Source of the DNA: Pinus tabuliformis | Lineage: Eukaryota > Streptophyta > Pinopsida > Pinales > Pinaceae | Length of the DNA: 64,000 nt | Assembly: GCA_031772625.1 (NCBI GenBank) | Contig: CM062819.1 | Span: 1,237,007,897 to 1,237,071,896 of the forward strand | Reading direction: 5' to 3' | Part shown: piece after piece, positions 1 through 11,608 of the stretch | How the letters are laid out: each line of letters starts with the position of its first letter | Numbering within the stretch: position 1 is the stretch's first letter | The notes under the pieces: model-generated | What the model saw: the letters and a program-made list of their open reading frames with translations, nothing else | What the model was told of the DNA's origin: nothing | Databases searched by the model: none | Program-made: the position numbers and the translations under genes

Positions 1-1384
1 TTTCTTTTATCTTTTGAAATGTGAATATAGACAAGACAACCACATATCTGAAAATGGTTTACGCATGGTTTCTTCCCATTGAATGCTTCTCCAGGAGTCA
101 TGTTGTCAAATCTATGATCTATAGAGATGTATCACCCCACAGAAATTGAGACAAATCTTGATCATATAACATTCTGCTACTCCATTTTTCTCTAGATTAT
201 ATGGAACTGTCAAATCCCTCTTAATTCCAGCCTCCTTACAAAAATATATGAGCTCCTTTGATGTGTATTCTCCTCCATTATCAGATCTCAATATTTTTAT
301 GCTTCTTTCTATAGGATTTTCTACTTCTGCTTTGAATTCTTGAATTTTTTTTAATACTTCATTCTTGGATTTTAGCAAATAGATCCAAGTTTTCCTTGAG
401 TGGTCACCAATGAAAGCTACATAGTATAGATGACCTCCAAGAGATTTTGTTGACATAGGACTACATACATCAGATTGAGTGAGATCCATGATTGCTTTTG
501 ATATTGAAGCATTGCTTCCAAATGGTTTCTTAACATTTTTACCTAATTCACATCCCTTGAAAATTCCTTCATGATCTTCCTTTAGTTTAGGGATGCCATT
601 AACCGGTGTGTTTAGAGTTGATAATATTTTTAAATGAAGGTGTCCAAACCTTCTATGCCAAAGCTCACATAGGCTGAATTCAATGTGAACCAAGGCTTGA
701 GAGAGAGGTGTAAGTAATCTGTAGAGTCTTCCTTCATGAATCTCGATGACTTTTGCATTATTGATGCTAGAGCATTTATCCCATACCATAAGCTTTCCAT
801 CTATAAAAGTAACTCTATATCCCTTATCTTCTTAGACATGAAATATAAAGTAAATTCTTTTGCAAACTTGGTATGAATAGAATGTTATTGAGATGTATGT
901 TTCCTCCATTTTCTAGCTCCAACGAAGTTGATCCAATTCCTCTTACAGCATAGCTCTTTTTGTCTCCATGTTCAACAGAGTAGGAAGACTTTCCTCTTGA
1001 TAGGGTATTTAGTTTTTTGTGCTCACTTGTCATATGTCTAGATGCTCCACTATCAATTATCCATATACTGTCATCTTCAAACGTACATGTAAGTGCTGAG
1101 AATAACCCATTTTCCTTTGTAGTAGAAGTCTTGGTCATATGATTCTTGATAGATAATAGGAGATTCCAAAATTCTTTGAGGCCTTGTTTGAGATGACTTG
1201 CCATCATATAAAATTTATTCAATGACTTCTTCAGATATGAAGTGATATTCATCATGCCCTTTGTCAACCTTAGCTCTAAAACCATGTTGAAAATCAATAG
1301 GGCTATAATTAGGGTGATTTCTCTAATACTTGCTAATTGCTTGTGATGTATTTTTACTTTTTTATTGATTATTAGTTTCTTCAC
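1..1384 (-). pseudogene. Ty1/copia protease-integrase fragment
   Basis: Broken gag-pol piece of a copia retrotransposon, read right to left. The part at 824-1384 ends a gag-like linker and carries an aspartic protease motif, WIIDSGASRHMT. The part at 112-833 carries the GAG-pre-integrase zinc-binding stretch (LWHRRFGHLH) and the integrase core with its acidic residues in LTQSDVCSP, LRSDNGGEYTS and NGVAE. A further frame change leads into 1-111, which reads MTPGEAFNGKKP and FQICGCLVYIHISKDKR, the usual region after the copia core. There is an in-frame TAA near 833 and at least one frameshift after NGVAE. Gag proper is missing upstream, and reverse transcriptase would lie beyond base 1. Family assignment is firm from domain order and motifs; it is not functional. 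Confidence 0.9.
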
Positions 1385-1900
1385 TTATTATTTTTTTGTT
1401 CTTATCATCAAATAACTACTAAAAACATGAAGATCAATAGTACACAAGAACACAGGATGTAGGCTACAAGCCAGGGCCAAAACCTCTCCTCTTGAGAGGA
1501 AAACCCACAAATCTCTTCTCTTCTTTTAGACTCTTCAAATGATGAATTCCAAGACTTCTAGACCAAGACCAAGCCAAATCTTTTTTATTATATGCTTCTT
1601 TTATCCAAGTCAAACCTAGTCAAATCTCTTCTAGTTGCACAATTTTGACCTCCAGCTATGAAATTTCAGCCTCAACTACAGTTCTGAAATTTTTTGGCCC
1701 TTGCAACAGTTGTTGCTTCCACACATGTGAGGGAAATTAGGGATTACAAGGATTCCTTGCTCCTTCTCTTGGGTTTCTTCTCCTTATAGGGCTAGTAGGT
1801 GACCTAAAAGTCCACTCTTAAACAAATTTCGACCTTCTTTCTGCAACTTGACAATTTCACCCTTATAGCCGCAAAACCCTAACCTTATCTTCACACATGA
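1385..1900 (-). repeat. copia-type LTR end/leader remnant, left arm
   Basis: Non-coding. The stretch around 1455-1500 (gtaggct..caagccagggc..aaaacc..gaggaaaacc) is matched, reverse-complemented, by 2750-2810, and the similarity continues outward on both sides. It sits directly upstream of the copia fragment in the same reading direction, so it is probably the end of that element's 5' LTR plus leader, with most of gag deleted. Boundaries are approximate; no clean TG..CA ends were found. Confidence 0.45.
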
Positions 1901-2399
1901 GAGAGAGAGTATCAACCCAAAAACTATGTCCTTCTTCCTTCTATCCTTCTTCAATTGCCTTTATTCTGACTCTTCTTTGCTTGGATGATGAGGAGTGAGT
2001 GAGTGTCCATATGAGGTCGAGTTCTCTCCTATATATAGGCTTCCAAGTAGGATGACATGCCCTAATGCAGTCGACTTCTTAATTGTGAAGCTAACTTGGT
2101 CTTGGAAGGGTATTTTGACACTTAAAATACAAAAATAATTCTTTTGCATATTACAAGATGCCCAATGGGGTCTTCTTCATATGGCAATGACTCTATTGAC
2201 TTCTTGAATTTATGATAAACCCTAGAAGCACTTAATGGGTGCTTGACCTATAAATAAAATGACCTTGAGCATGAAACCCATGCTACAAAAAATAACAATA
2301 ATATTTTTTCTTTATTTTTAGAATATACAAGAATTAAGAGTACATTTCATATTTATTAAGACCAAACCTAGTTACATATTTCAACAAATCCATTATCCA

Positions 2400-2900
2400 C
2401 TTCATTTTTTATGCAGAAGAAGGAGAATTTTAACGAAGGAAAAGGAGAGAAAGGGAGAAGTCAAAGGAGAGATAAAAGTTCATTTTTATACTCTAGTTTT
2501 TTGTCCACACATGCGAATTCCTGAGGCAACTTCTGTGATATTACAGACCCAAAATTACAAGGTTGAGATTTCCGGGAGGCCGAAAATTCAAGGATTAGCC
2601 TGAATTCAGATGTTCGACTAGCATTGATTTTGTTGACTTTGACTTGATGAAGAACAATTGATGGAGGGTTGAATTTGGTCTGTGTGGCAGTCTTTGTCTT
2701 GGTCTTGGGTCTTGGATATCTCACTTTCATTTGATTCTATAAGAAGAGGAATTTTCTTGGTTTTCCCCCGTGTGGGGTTTTAGCCCTGGCTTGGAGAGCC
2801 TACATATTATGTTCTATTTATTTGTGATCTTCATGTACATTTTGGTAATTGCTTGATGAAGAAAAACATAACATAATAATAAAATTCCAACAAACACTCA
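2400..2900 (+). repeat. LTR end/leader remnant, right arm (inverted to 1385-1900)
   Basis: Same family as the left arm but in the opposite orientation (ttttagccctggcttggagagcctacat, read in two parts around 2772-2808, followed by gatcttcatgta). The 500 bases between the arms (1900-2400) show no coding signal. The two arms together form a diverged head-to-head inverted repeat. An open frame across 2461-2730 has no recognisable domain and lies inside this repeat, so I do not call it a gene. Confidence 0.45.
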
Positions 2901-5456
2901 CAAGTAATTATCATGGAAGAGAAATAAACCCGAATATGCTTACATCTTGGTTTCTCAACACAGTTGACAACCACTAGATCGCCATCGGAAAGGCTCATGT
3001 TCAAGGAATGGGTAAGGGGTGATTTTTACGAGGCAAGAAAAATCTCCTACAAACTTGAAAGGCGAGGGATGTTACAACCTCACTGAGGTGTGTTATTCAA
3101 TATTTCCGCTCAAATCTTGTTCCACATAATATTAGAAGATACATGGAAGTAAAATTCATAGGGATCCAATGTGGGGATCAAGGCTTGGAGCAATATATAT
3201 TTTTTAAAACAACAAAGAGGAAGGTAGTTAACTGGAGCTTATTGAAACATATGATGTTTGGCTCATTGCTATGCATTTGCTGCGACGTGTTTTCAAAATA
3301 TTTCATGGGAAATTGTGAAGGGGCATGACTGCAAAAGCCTTGAGAATGGAAGAGTTGTTTTGCAGTTGATTCCCAACAATGAAGGCAATTCTGCCCATTT
3401 AGAAAAACACAAGTATTATGAAATGATTTAGTCAATTTTAGGGTAAGGAAAATTGTGAATTCAAGCTGGAGCTATGGCTCAAAGAAAAGGATTATCTTTC
3501 TATGTAATAGAAGGAAGAGATTTGATAATTGCTTTTCGTCCCTAGATTTGTAAGCATTTTATGTAAAATCAAGTAATGATCATTTTAATTACATTGTGAT
3601 TGTGGAAGAATGAATTATTCCTTGGGCATCTAAAATTTGTGGAGGGCTAAGATCATGTGCAACTCAGTCCCCTCCACGGTGGTGACTTGACTTTGTGAAA
3701 AAAATAAACTTGGGATGATGCCTCATCATCCAAAGTTTCATTAGCGGTCCATTCTGAATAGATTTTACGGTACACATACTCTAACCTTCACATGGTAAAT
3801 TATTATATGGGCATGCACACTTTGTATTAGAGGTTATTTATATGCAACCTACAAATTTATATCATTGATATGGTTTTGCATTGGTTAATAAATTTACAAT
3901 TGGGTTAATATGGCAGTGAATTTATAATTGTTTTTACTTACAAATAAAGGATTGACCTTTGGCAATGCATTTGTAAAAATAAAATAGTCGTGGTTCTACA
4001 TTGGTTAATGCATTTGAGTTTGCACATATGAGAATAATATAGTCATGGTTTTATAAATATATAAGAACTTACATTTACAACAATAAAATATACATGTTTT
4101 CACAATTTATATGCATTTATTTATAATGCATGCGAAATATGGATAAATAGGATGCATGTGAGATGTGGATAAATAAACACGATTTTGTATAATGTATTTG
4201 AAAGATAGACAAAGATGATTACTGAATTTTATATTATTTATAATAACAAGATTAGTTGTAGTTCATGTTGGTAAACATGACTTTATAGTGAAAGAAAAAA
4301 ATGGGTTGATACCCATGGTTTTGCAACAAGAAAAAAATAACTGGGAATTATTACTATGGTTTTGTGGGTTTACACTGATGGTTTTACATTTTGTTAAATA
4401 CACTAATAATATGATTTGCAGAGGTGTTAAATAGTTATGGTTTTGTACTTGATGATGCATGTAAAAGTAAAAGATTAGAGATGACGTTTACTTTTATTTA
4501 TGCATGTGCAAGAAAGTGTTACATGGAAATATGTATAAGCATAGAATATTATTCGTGATTATGACATAAAAGCAATAACTGGTAGAGACTTGATATTGGG
4601 TTTGATACATTGATATTTTAAATAATCATGATGTTATAGTTTTTTTGAAGATAGCGGTTGTAGGAAAGAATCATGACTCACACAAAGAACAGAAAGATAG
4701 TTTCTAAACTAATCCCTTTTACAACAATCAAAAGATGGATTATAACTAATACTATTATAGGTAACAAGGTCATAATTCATAACTTTTTTACATGTAGAGT
4801 GAAGGATCATCAAACATCGTTTACAAGGGGTAACTTACTACAAGAAACAACCATGCCACAAACACATTGTGCTTGAAGAACTATTGGGTAATGTGTTTGC
4901 GAAACATGGCATCAGGTTTAATGTAATGGCCTCTAGTTAATTATGTTTGAATTAAAGATTATGTTTCTTTCATAAACTTCTGGCAATGGAGAAGGGATGG
5001 ACTCCCCTGTTTCCATTGAGTGGGGTGAACTCCCTCACGAAAAGTTTAATAAAATAAACATTTTTTGGTTTTTCCCTTAAGGGTTTTCAGGGTAATATTG
5101 GTGTTCGTTATGTGCTTTCCTATTCTATTATATTAATGATATGGTCACTTTGCATAACGTTGGAAATACATCATTCATTATGGTTTTAATAAGCCTAATT
5201 AACTGAACAATGTTAATCACACAAAGTTATGACAAAAAAAATTATGTTAACTAATTTCATTAATGATTATTCCTTTACAAAAATAGTTACTGCATTTCTC
5301 TGGTTACTTCAGGTTGTGATGGTGATTTTATCTAATGATTTGTTAAGTAGGTGATAAACCATTTGTGGGATGCTACATGCTAGTGAAACTTGTAAAAAAA
5401 ATTAATCTTGTGTATTTTGTACGAGGTATTTCGAGGTATGTTACATGTATACAAAC
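2901..5456. other. AT-rich stretch, no gene seen
   Basis: No reading frame here shows a known domain or a credible length. Between about 3860 and 4460 short motifs such as tatggttttg, cattggttaat and gcatgtgagatgtggataaata recur imperfectly, which looks like a decayed minisatellite or an old repeat. Nothing else is identifiable. Confidence 0.6.
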
Positions 5457-6540
5457 CTATAGCATCTCCAAAGGAATGACAATATGATATAAATTATTCC
5501 ATTCTTTAATATAAACCTCCACGAGGATAAGAATGCCATCCACAAAAATAAGATGTGTGATAGCAATGTTATTAGTGATTCGACATCCTGAAATAAAACC
5601 ACAAGAGTGAGCTTCTGAAAACATCCTACTCATACCATTGGTGACCACTAAAAATAAGACAAGGGAGAGGGAGCAACCTTTCCTTAATCCTCTCGAGGCT
5701 GGGAAGAAGAAAGAAAGAACTCCATTGATCAAAACAACAAAATTGACTGAAGTGATGCATGCCATGATCCAATCAACAACATGCACAAAAACACCAATCT
5801 TATGCAAAATCTACCTTAAAAAACCCTAATCAACATAATCATATGCTTTTATTAGGTCCAATTTCAGTAAGAATGCATCCTTATTTTTTACTTTGATAGA
5901 GTGCATGCATTCTTGTGCAATAGCCACTGCATTTTGAATTTGTTGATTCGTCAGGAAGTCAAATTATCTAGGAGATATGAATTTTGACAGGTAGGATTTT
6001 ATTCGGGATGTAATGATTTTGGAGATAAGTTTATAAAAGGTATTACAAAGTGAGATTAGCTTATAATCTGAAAAGGTAGATGCCTTGGAGGCCTTATTAA
6101 TAAGAGAAATGAAGTTCGAATTTATAACACCAGAGACAACATAATATATTTGAGACTCCTCTACCATTAATAGTAGACCCTGCCCCATGTTGTCCAAGAA
6201 ATGGATAAATAATTTGACCAATCACCCATTCAAACCCAGACTCTTGTCCCTTACCATTGAATTTAATACCAAATGAAATTATTCAGAAGTGATCGACCGA
6301 CTAAAAATATCACTTTCTTCTTCATTGAACATCTTTGGATATAGTTGAATGATCTCCATTTGCTTCTCTACATCAACCCATTCTTTGGCCTGATATTGCT
6401 TAACAAAGAATCATACCACTTCCTGTTATCTGCCCTCATTATCCTTCAACCCCCAAACATAGTTCTCTCTGCTCCTTTTTGTAGCAAAATTATGTTATGT
6501 ATGTATGCATTTTTATCTCTTCCATTAAATGGAGTGTAAG
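5457..6540 (-). pseudogene. L1-like LINE reverse transcriptase fragment
   Basis: Non-LTR retrotransposon RT read right to left. From the N-terminal side: a decayed DKSPGPDG-type stretch (DKSLGLNG, about 6245), FSDYKLISLCNTFYKLISK (about 6075), KLDLIKAYDYVD (about 5850), ASRGLRKGCSLSLVLF (about 5680) and THLIFVDGIL (about 5545). The last is the catalytic FVDD box with the second Asp changed to Gly. In-frame stops lie near 6235, 6280 and 5829. Both ends of the LINE are absent. This is the usual order of plant L1-type RT motifs; the copy is dead. Confidence 0.85.
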
Positions 6541-6670
6541 GAAATTGAGAATTAAGATTCAAAATATTAATATACGAGGAGAAGAGTGATTTTATTTTGT
6601 TTTGTATTTATTTTTATTTTAAAGATAATAAAATTTAAAATAAGAATGAGTATTATGCTGTGTTTATTAA

Positions 6671-6688
6671 GATGATGATGATGATGAT
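6671..6688. repeat. (GAT)6 microsatellite, probable LINE 3' tail
   Basis: Six GAT units. On the minus strand this is (ATC)6, placed just downstream of the LINE C-terminal fragment at 6691-7650, where a LINE 3' tail is expected. Tail identity is inferred from position only. Confidence 0.5.
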
Positions 6689-6690
6689 TA

Positions 6691-7650
6691 ATGTTGACTA
6701 AGGCCAATATGGTTTATCAAATATTAAGAAGGTAAAACTTAATCGAATTCTTTAACATATTATTTCTATGCTTGAAGGGAAGTGAGAGAAGCATTCCCAT
6801 ATCACTATAGTTTTGTTGCCGTAATAGGTCAAGAAGGTTGGTAGTGTGACAAATATTTTGAAAATTAAAATGGATTTGACAATAAGCTAGTCAATCTAAG
6901 AGAAAGTGATTTTCATCTTCAACCCTCTTAGTATCACACAAGTGATAGACAATTTCTTCCCATGGTGTTTTGGGAGTAGACCAATTCTCAATTTCACTAT
7001 GAATTTCATGAGAATTAGTTCTTATCTTAGCAATGTTCATTTTCTTCTTATACCTAGTCAAGATAGATAAATAATTCTGATTTTCAATATTGGGGTTGAT
7101 CTCTTCCTTATAATATCATAGTTTATTTTTTCCCTCTAACTCTTTACTGCTCCATAACTTCTCCTTAAATTTGGAAGTAATAATATTTTAATATTATCCT
7201 TATTATGTGATACGATCTCCTCCTTTATGCCCTAATGGTCTAGCCAAGATTGGGCATTATTAGGTCATCCTCACTTGAGCCGAAGGTGGGAATTTTGACT
7301 AGAGTTAGAAACAATTTTAGGAAACCTCTTGGCTTCCATGTTGTATAACTTTTTCTTATACATGAGGTATCTAGTCATATCCATGCTTTCAATAAGAGAA
7401 AGACTAGCTTCAATATGGAGGATAGGGTAAGAAGTACATCCTTTAATCTTGAAGCAGTAGGTTATAAAATGCTTTTGGATTTGCTCAATATTCCTCCATG
7501 ATTCTCTGGATATACTACAACCCCAAACCTCACATCCATATAAAGCAACATGGGAGAAAAGAGTCTCAAAGCGACATTATTTTTTAGCCCAAATCCAAAG
7601 ATTTACTGACTTACAATTTTTTTCAAGCCCATAGTAAGCTTTCCATCCTC
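6691..7650 (-). pseudogene. L1-like LINE C-terminal fragment
   Basis: Decayed C-terminal part of a plant LINE ORF2, read right to left. Recognisable pieces are YGCEVWGCSISRESWRNIEQ (about 7530-7470), SLSLIESMDMTRYLMYKKKL (about 7410-7355), KMNIAKIRTNSHEIHSEIE (about 7045-6990) and HLCDTKRVEDENHFLL (about 6945-6900). The last is the reverse-transcriptase zinc-binding-like tail that follows RT in L1-type elements. Several in-frame stops are present. It lies upstream, in reading direction, of the separate RT fragment at 5457-6540, so the two cannot come from one colinear element without rearrangement. The LTR of element A begins at 7664. Confidence 0.75.
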
Positions 7651-7663
7651 CACTCTTGTAATG

Positions 7664-8758
7664 TGTTAGCACTTTGTAATTCCTCCACGTTGAGGGAGGA
7701 ACGAAAAGGTAACAAAAAACCACTTAGAAGCTAGGATCTAGCCCTTCCATCTTCAGAGAGGGCTCCCTTTTTCCAAATGTTCAATCACTTAGATCTTAGG
7801 ATATGTATGTTTCTTAGAGGGAAATAGGTTTTAACAATTTGATGGTAGAGTAGAGGGGAAATCCATTGGGCAATACGGTCATATAAAGTTGATTCCTTTC
7901 CAGTGAGAGGATGAAAGAATGAGGGATATTTTGACAGGGGAAAGGTAGGTAGTCCTGCTGGTGTTTTCAATTTAATTCGTTGTAAAAGGGTGAGTAGAAG
8001 AACGATGGAAATGGCATATAGAACATCAAATTGTGGGATGAATTCTAAATGCCATTTATGAAGAAAACATAGGTTGTTTACCAAACTATATCAGAGCACT
8101 TTTAAATCGAATTCTAAGGTAAATCCTTGTTTATCCAAACATGAAGACATACATTCAAATCATGGAAATGATAAGAGACAAACTTACAACATAATAAAAA
8201 CACCACCATCAAGAGATGACACAAGAATCCCTATAAAGTCACACCTCTGTCTTTTTCATTCACTGGAAAATATCAGAAAATACAATGCACACAACATTTC
8301 TTCTTCTAAATCCTAACCAAAACTTTGATTCATCAAATTTACAATAATAATAAACAAAAACAAATAAGTTCCCACCTATATGAACCAAATTCCCCATAGG
8401 GATTTTATTTTCTACCTAATGCAGCGAATATAGAACTGTTTTTCTGAAAATAGGAACTGTTTGACCAGGGCGTTTTCAAGCAAATTTACATTAAATACAA
8501 AGTCTAAATTGAGTTTCTAAGTCTTTAGATGACTCAAAACATTAACCATGACCATAAAAATAAATTGCATGAAGCTTTGACATAGATTCCATGGTCAAAA
8601 CGCTGATTGTGTGAAAGCGCAACATCGGCACTGCGCAACCTCCTAGTCCAGCAGAAACACAACACAAAAGCGCAGTGAATTGATGGTTCATATAGCTCCA
8701 ATCAATCCATGAATTTCTTAATGACCGATACACTTGTGAAATGGCCTATACATCATGA
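7664..8758 (-). repeat. 3' LTR of element A
   Basis: About 1095 bp, starting TGTTAGC on the plus strand and ending ..catcatga. It aligns along its length with 52986-54026, for example tgttcaatcacttagatct, gggaaatccattggg-type and tttgaccagggcgttttcaag stretches. Ends were set from that comparison and from the purine tract next to the right end. Divergence from the 5' LTR is clearly visible, so A is old. Confidence 0.8.
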
Positions 8759-8769
8759 ACTTCCCCTTT
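8759..8769 (-). other. Polypurine tract of element A
   Basis: Plus-strand acttccccttt, i.e. AAAGGGGAAGT on the transcribed strand, immediately before the 3' LTR. The same tract follows the right LTR at 54027-54037. This is the expected second-strand primer. Confidence 0.65.
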
Positions 8770-9206
8770 ATAAACCTCCCTTCATTATGCAAAGCTTATA
8801 GCTCTCAAAACTTGACCTACAATAAAAGTGCAGCGCTTGTATGAAAGTGCAACGCAACATGTCCTTCATGGTTTTGACTAGTACTGAGGTCTCTGAACAA
8901 GATACACAACCTAATGATGATGTTAACAATCCTGATAACCCTTTTCAAGTCCCCACTCACCAAAAAGATGACAAAACTTCACCCTTACATAAAAACCCTA
9001 ATGCCTTGTCAAAAAGTGCAAAATTGTTGTGTGAGCTGCTTCTTTTGAAAAAGTTTCATAAACTTAAGAACTTTGATTAACTTTTCTCCTAGAATTAGTT
9101 CATAAAAAATATGACCTATCAACCTCCTTATCCAACCCCATCCAACTAGCATACTTGGGCGAAAAACCAAAAGACCAAAACTGCTTTGATTTACCTGTTC
9201 CAATAC

Positions 9207-9394
9207 TTAGACTCTAGCTGCTTTAGCCAACAAATCAAGCTTACCTTTGTCCTTCTCTTGTATTTCATGCAACTGTTGCTTGGAATCCCCTAGCACTTTC
9301 CTCAAGGTGAGGTTTTGTCTGCACATATTTTTGAGCTGCCTATGTAAAGGAAGAGTCCTTTTCAACATATACTTGGAATTTTCCATTGCTGGCT
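9207..9394 (-). pseudogene. Extra ORF of element A, C-terminal piece (coiled coil)
   Basis: Matches the C-terminal coiled-coil segment that is intact in the A2 copy at 54460-54747, which is rich in Lys, Glu, Leu and Gln and includes LKKHDERARQKIYDHLNK. The shared C-terminus reads (A/S)RV followed by TAA at 9207-9209. The reading frame is cut at 9394 by insertion of element D and resumes at 27013. Confidence 0.65.
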
Positions 9395-9619
9395 TGTTAC
9401 AGATCTATTTGGGCACATCACTCCCATCTTTCATATCAGTACCATTACGGTTCATCAAACCCTAATTCAGTTGTTACATGCCCTAGACAAGTCACCGCTT
9501 TGAATTCCTCCTTCCCTGAGAGTTTCTTGGCTTGAAGCCCTCCAAAATTGCCTCCTTGAGGGACTAGCGCAGCCTTAGACAGGGGTAAGTGCACTTCAGT
9601 GTAGGGAGGCCCATGCGAG

Positions 9620-9637
9620 GGTGCTTTGCAGAGCACC
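9620..9637 (+). promoter_or_regulatory. Perfect hairpin in the D LTR
   Basis: GGTGCT, loop ttgcag, AGCACC: a 6-bp perfect inverted repeat with a 6-base loop. It is unchanged in the 3' LTR (around 26195-26212) despite substitutions nearby. Function unknown. Confidence 0.5.
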
Positions 9638-9880
9638 TAGGCCCACTTTGACCTGCGCTCGGTGAGATTGAGCGAAATTCACATAGGGTTCTGGGAATAT
9701 TCTTATCTTCTAGAGCTATCTAGAAGATTCCCACACTTATCATCTCCTAAGTGCTCGAAATTGGATAGGGAATGAGTTAAGTAACCTCCTATACTCTCAT
9801 TCCATCCTCCATGGAAATTAATTCTAAGTTTGGAAGGCCATTTAATACCCTCATTTATGACCAAACCTCCTCCATTTGCC

Positions 9881-9887
9881 TATAAAT
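9881..9887 (+). promoter_or_regulatory. Probable TATA box of the D LTR
   Basis: TATAAAT in the middle of the LTR, about 200 bp before an AATAAA signal; the same pair is in the 3' LTR (26454-26460 and 26656-26661). Spacing fits a U3-R-U5 layout with a short R region. Confidence 0.55.
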
Positions 9888-10082
9888 TGAGCACTCATCC
9901 AAGTGATCATGGGTTGGACTTTGGGAATTTGTAAGGAGATACTGTTGGTGTGAGAATTGAGAGTATAAGGAAGTAGTGTTATACTGTCAGAGTGCTGTGC
10001 TATTGATGTGATGTTGGTTGGAACCCAAGCTGGAAGAGTGGTAATGGATCAAACTTCATGGTTGTAATTCTTCCTTCTACTT

Positions 10083-10088
10083 AATAAA
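10083..10088 (+). terminator. AATAAA polyadenylation signal in the D LTR
   Basis: AATAAA within cttaataaagct, conserved in the 3' LTR at 26656-26661, where it would direct 3' end formation of the D transcript. Confidence 0.5.
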
Positions 10089-10454
10089 GCTGTTTACACC
10101 TTTTTCCATATGTTTATCTTGATATATGATGTTGATATGTGTGAATGTATCTCATTCCATTTACTTATAGTCGATAGATCTCTTGCCTTGATTGGTTCTC
10201 TGTGTTCTGTTTATGCTTGCAGGTACTTTTTGAGTGAGTTAAGTTCGAGAAGGAGCGATGGGAGTCATACAAAGGAGACAAAAGGAAAGCTAAAGAACAA
10301 GTAGGTCCTTTGATTCCCTTTGTCTTATTTATCGTCTATAGAAAAAGGATAAGCAGGGAAAATTTTAAGAACCACCATAAATTTATATGTATAATAAATG
10401 GGTGAATCCCCATGATACATAGGAAAAATGGGAGGCGATTTTATCACTAATATA

Positions 10455-10460
<6 letters not shown>

Positions 10461-10486
<26 letters not shown>
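10461..10486. repeat. (AT)n microsatellite
   Basis: Thirteen AT units within the TIR element. Confidence 0.9.
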
Positions 10487-11608
10487 TTGGCGAATCTCTC
10501 ACCAATTATATTATCTTGTAAAGTCATGGCGAATCTTTCACTGAATTATAAAATCTTGTAAGATCTTGGAAAATATTTCACTGAATAATAAAACATTGTG
10601 AAGTCTTGGTGAATGTTTTGTTAAAGTATGAAACCATATATGATAATAATAAAACATATTCATTAAACTGTAATATACTAACATACATGTTTGGAAAAAA
10701 GAAACATAATTTTCACTTCCTACAAACAATGTTGCAAGTTTTAGTGGCCATGCTTGTCATGGTAGGAGAGATTAATGTTTTCTCTACCAATTTTGTCAAG
10801 CTACCACTTTTTCCAAGCTATCAAATTTCTTTCTTATTCCATAGAATCCAACTGCAAGATAAAAAAAAAACACATCAAGTTTGTTTACCCCAACACGCCA
10901 ACAAGTAGCAAGCCCCAACTATATAATATAATGAAGTAGTAGGTATCCCAAAGGCCTAATGGGGATCTAATGGAAAGAAGTGACCATTATCAGAAGCCTT
11001 CCAATCAATATATAAATATATAAATGTAAATTTATTATTATTTTAATTGGAAATCTTCAATTAAATAATAAAATTTAATTACGTCTCTCCCAATCCAAAT
11101 TTCTTATTAGCATAATTCACTACCTTCATACCATTTTTAACAGCGTTGTAACATGTGGATTAATTTCCTTTTTGGTGCAGTGACCCAACCCCTACAGATC
11201 ATTACGACAAACTGAGAATAACAGAGAAGATGAAAGGTTGTACAAACCAGCATATTTTTCAAACAACTAATTCAAGATCAGTACCTTAACTTTTTCATGA
11301 AGATATCATATTGAGAATGTTAGAAAAATGGTGAGAAATCTGGGGAGCGACTATCTCTCTTCTGCGAGAGTGATGCGGAAAGAGTTAAGATTTCATTGTT
11401 TTGAATTTTTTTTGTTAAATCAGAAAAACCAATATTAATGGAGATATCTGTATTTTTTACTATATTTTGTGAAATGACTAAATGTAGCTTTAACCATTCA
11501 CCTTAAGATTTTTTTTACAATATAATTTCCTAAGTCTATTTAATATCTTCATTATCATAAAAACCAACCTATATACATCTTAACTCCACATCTACCACTC
11601 TTAGAGGG

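Noticed and set aside
3143-3435. Overlapping short ORFs on both strands
   Set aside because: No recognisable motif and unsupported codon pattern in AT-rich DNA.
8074-9080. Short ORFs in the A 3' LTR region
   Set aside because: They fall within the LTR or across its boundary and are not conserved in the other LTR copy.
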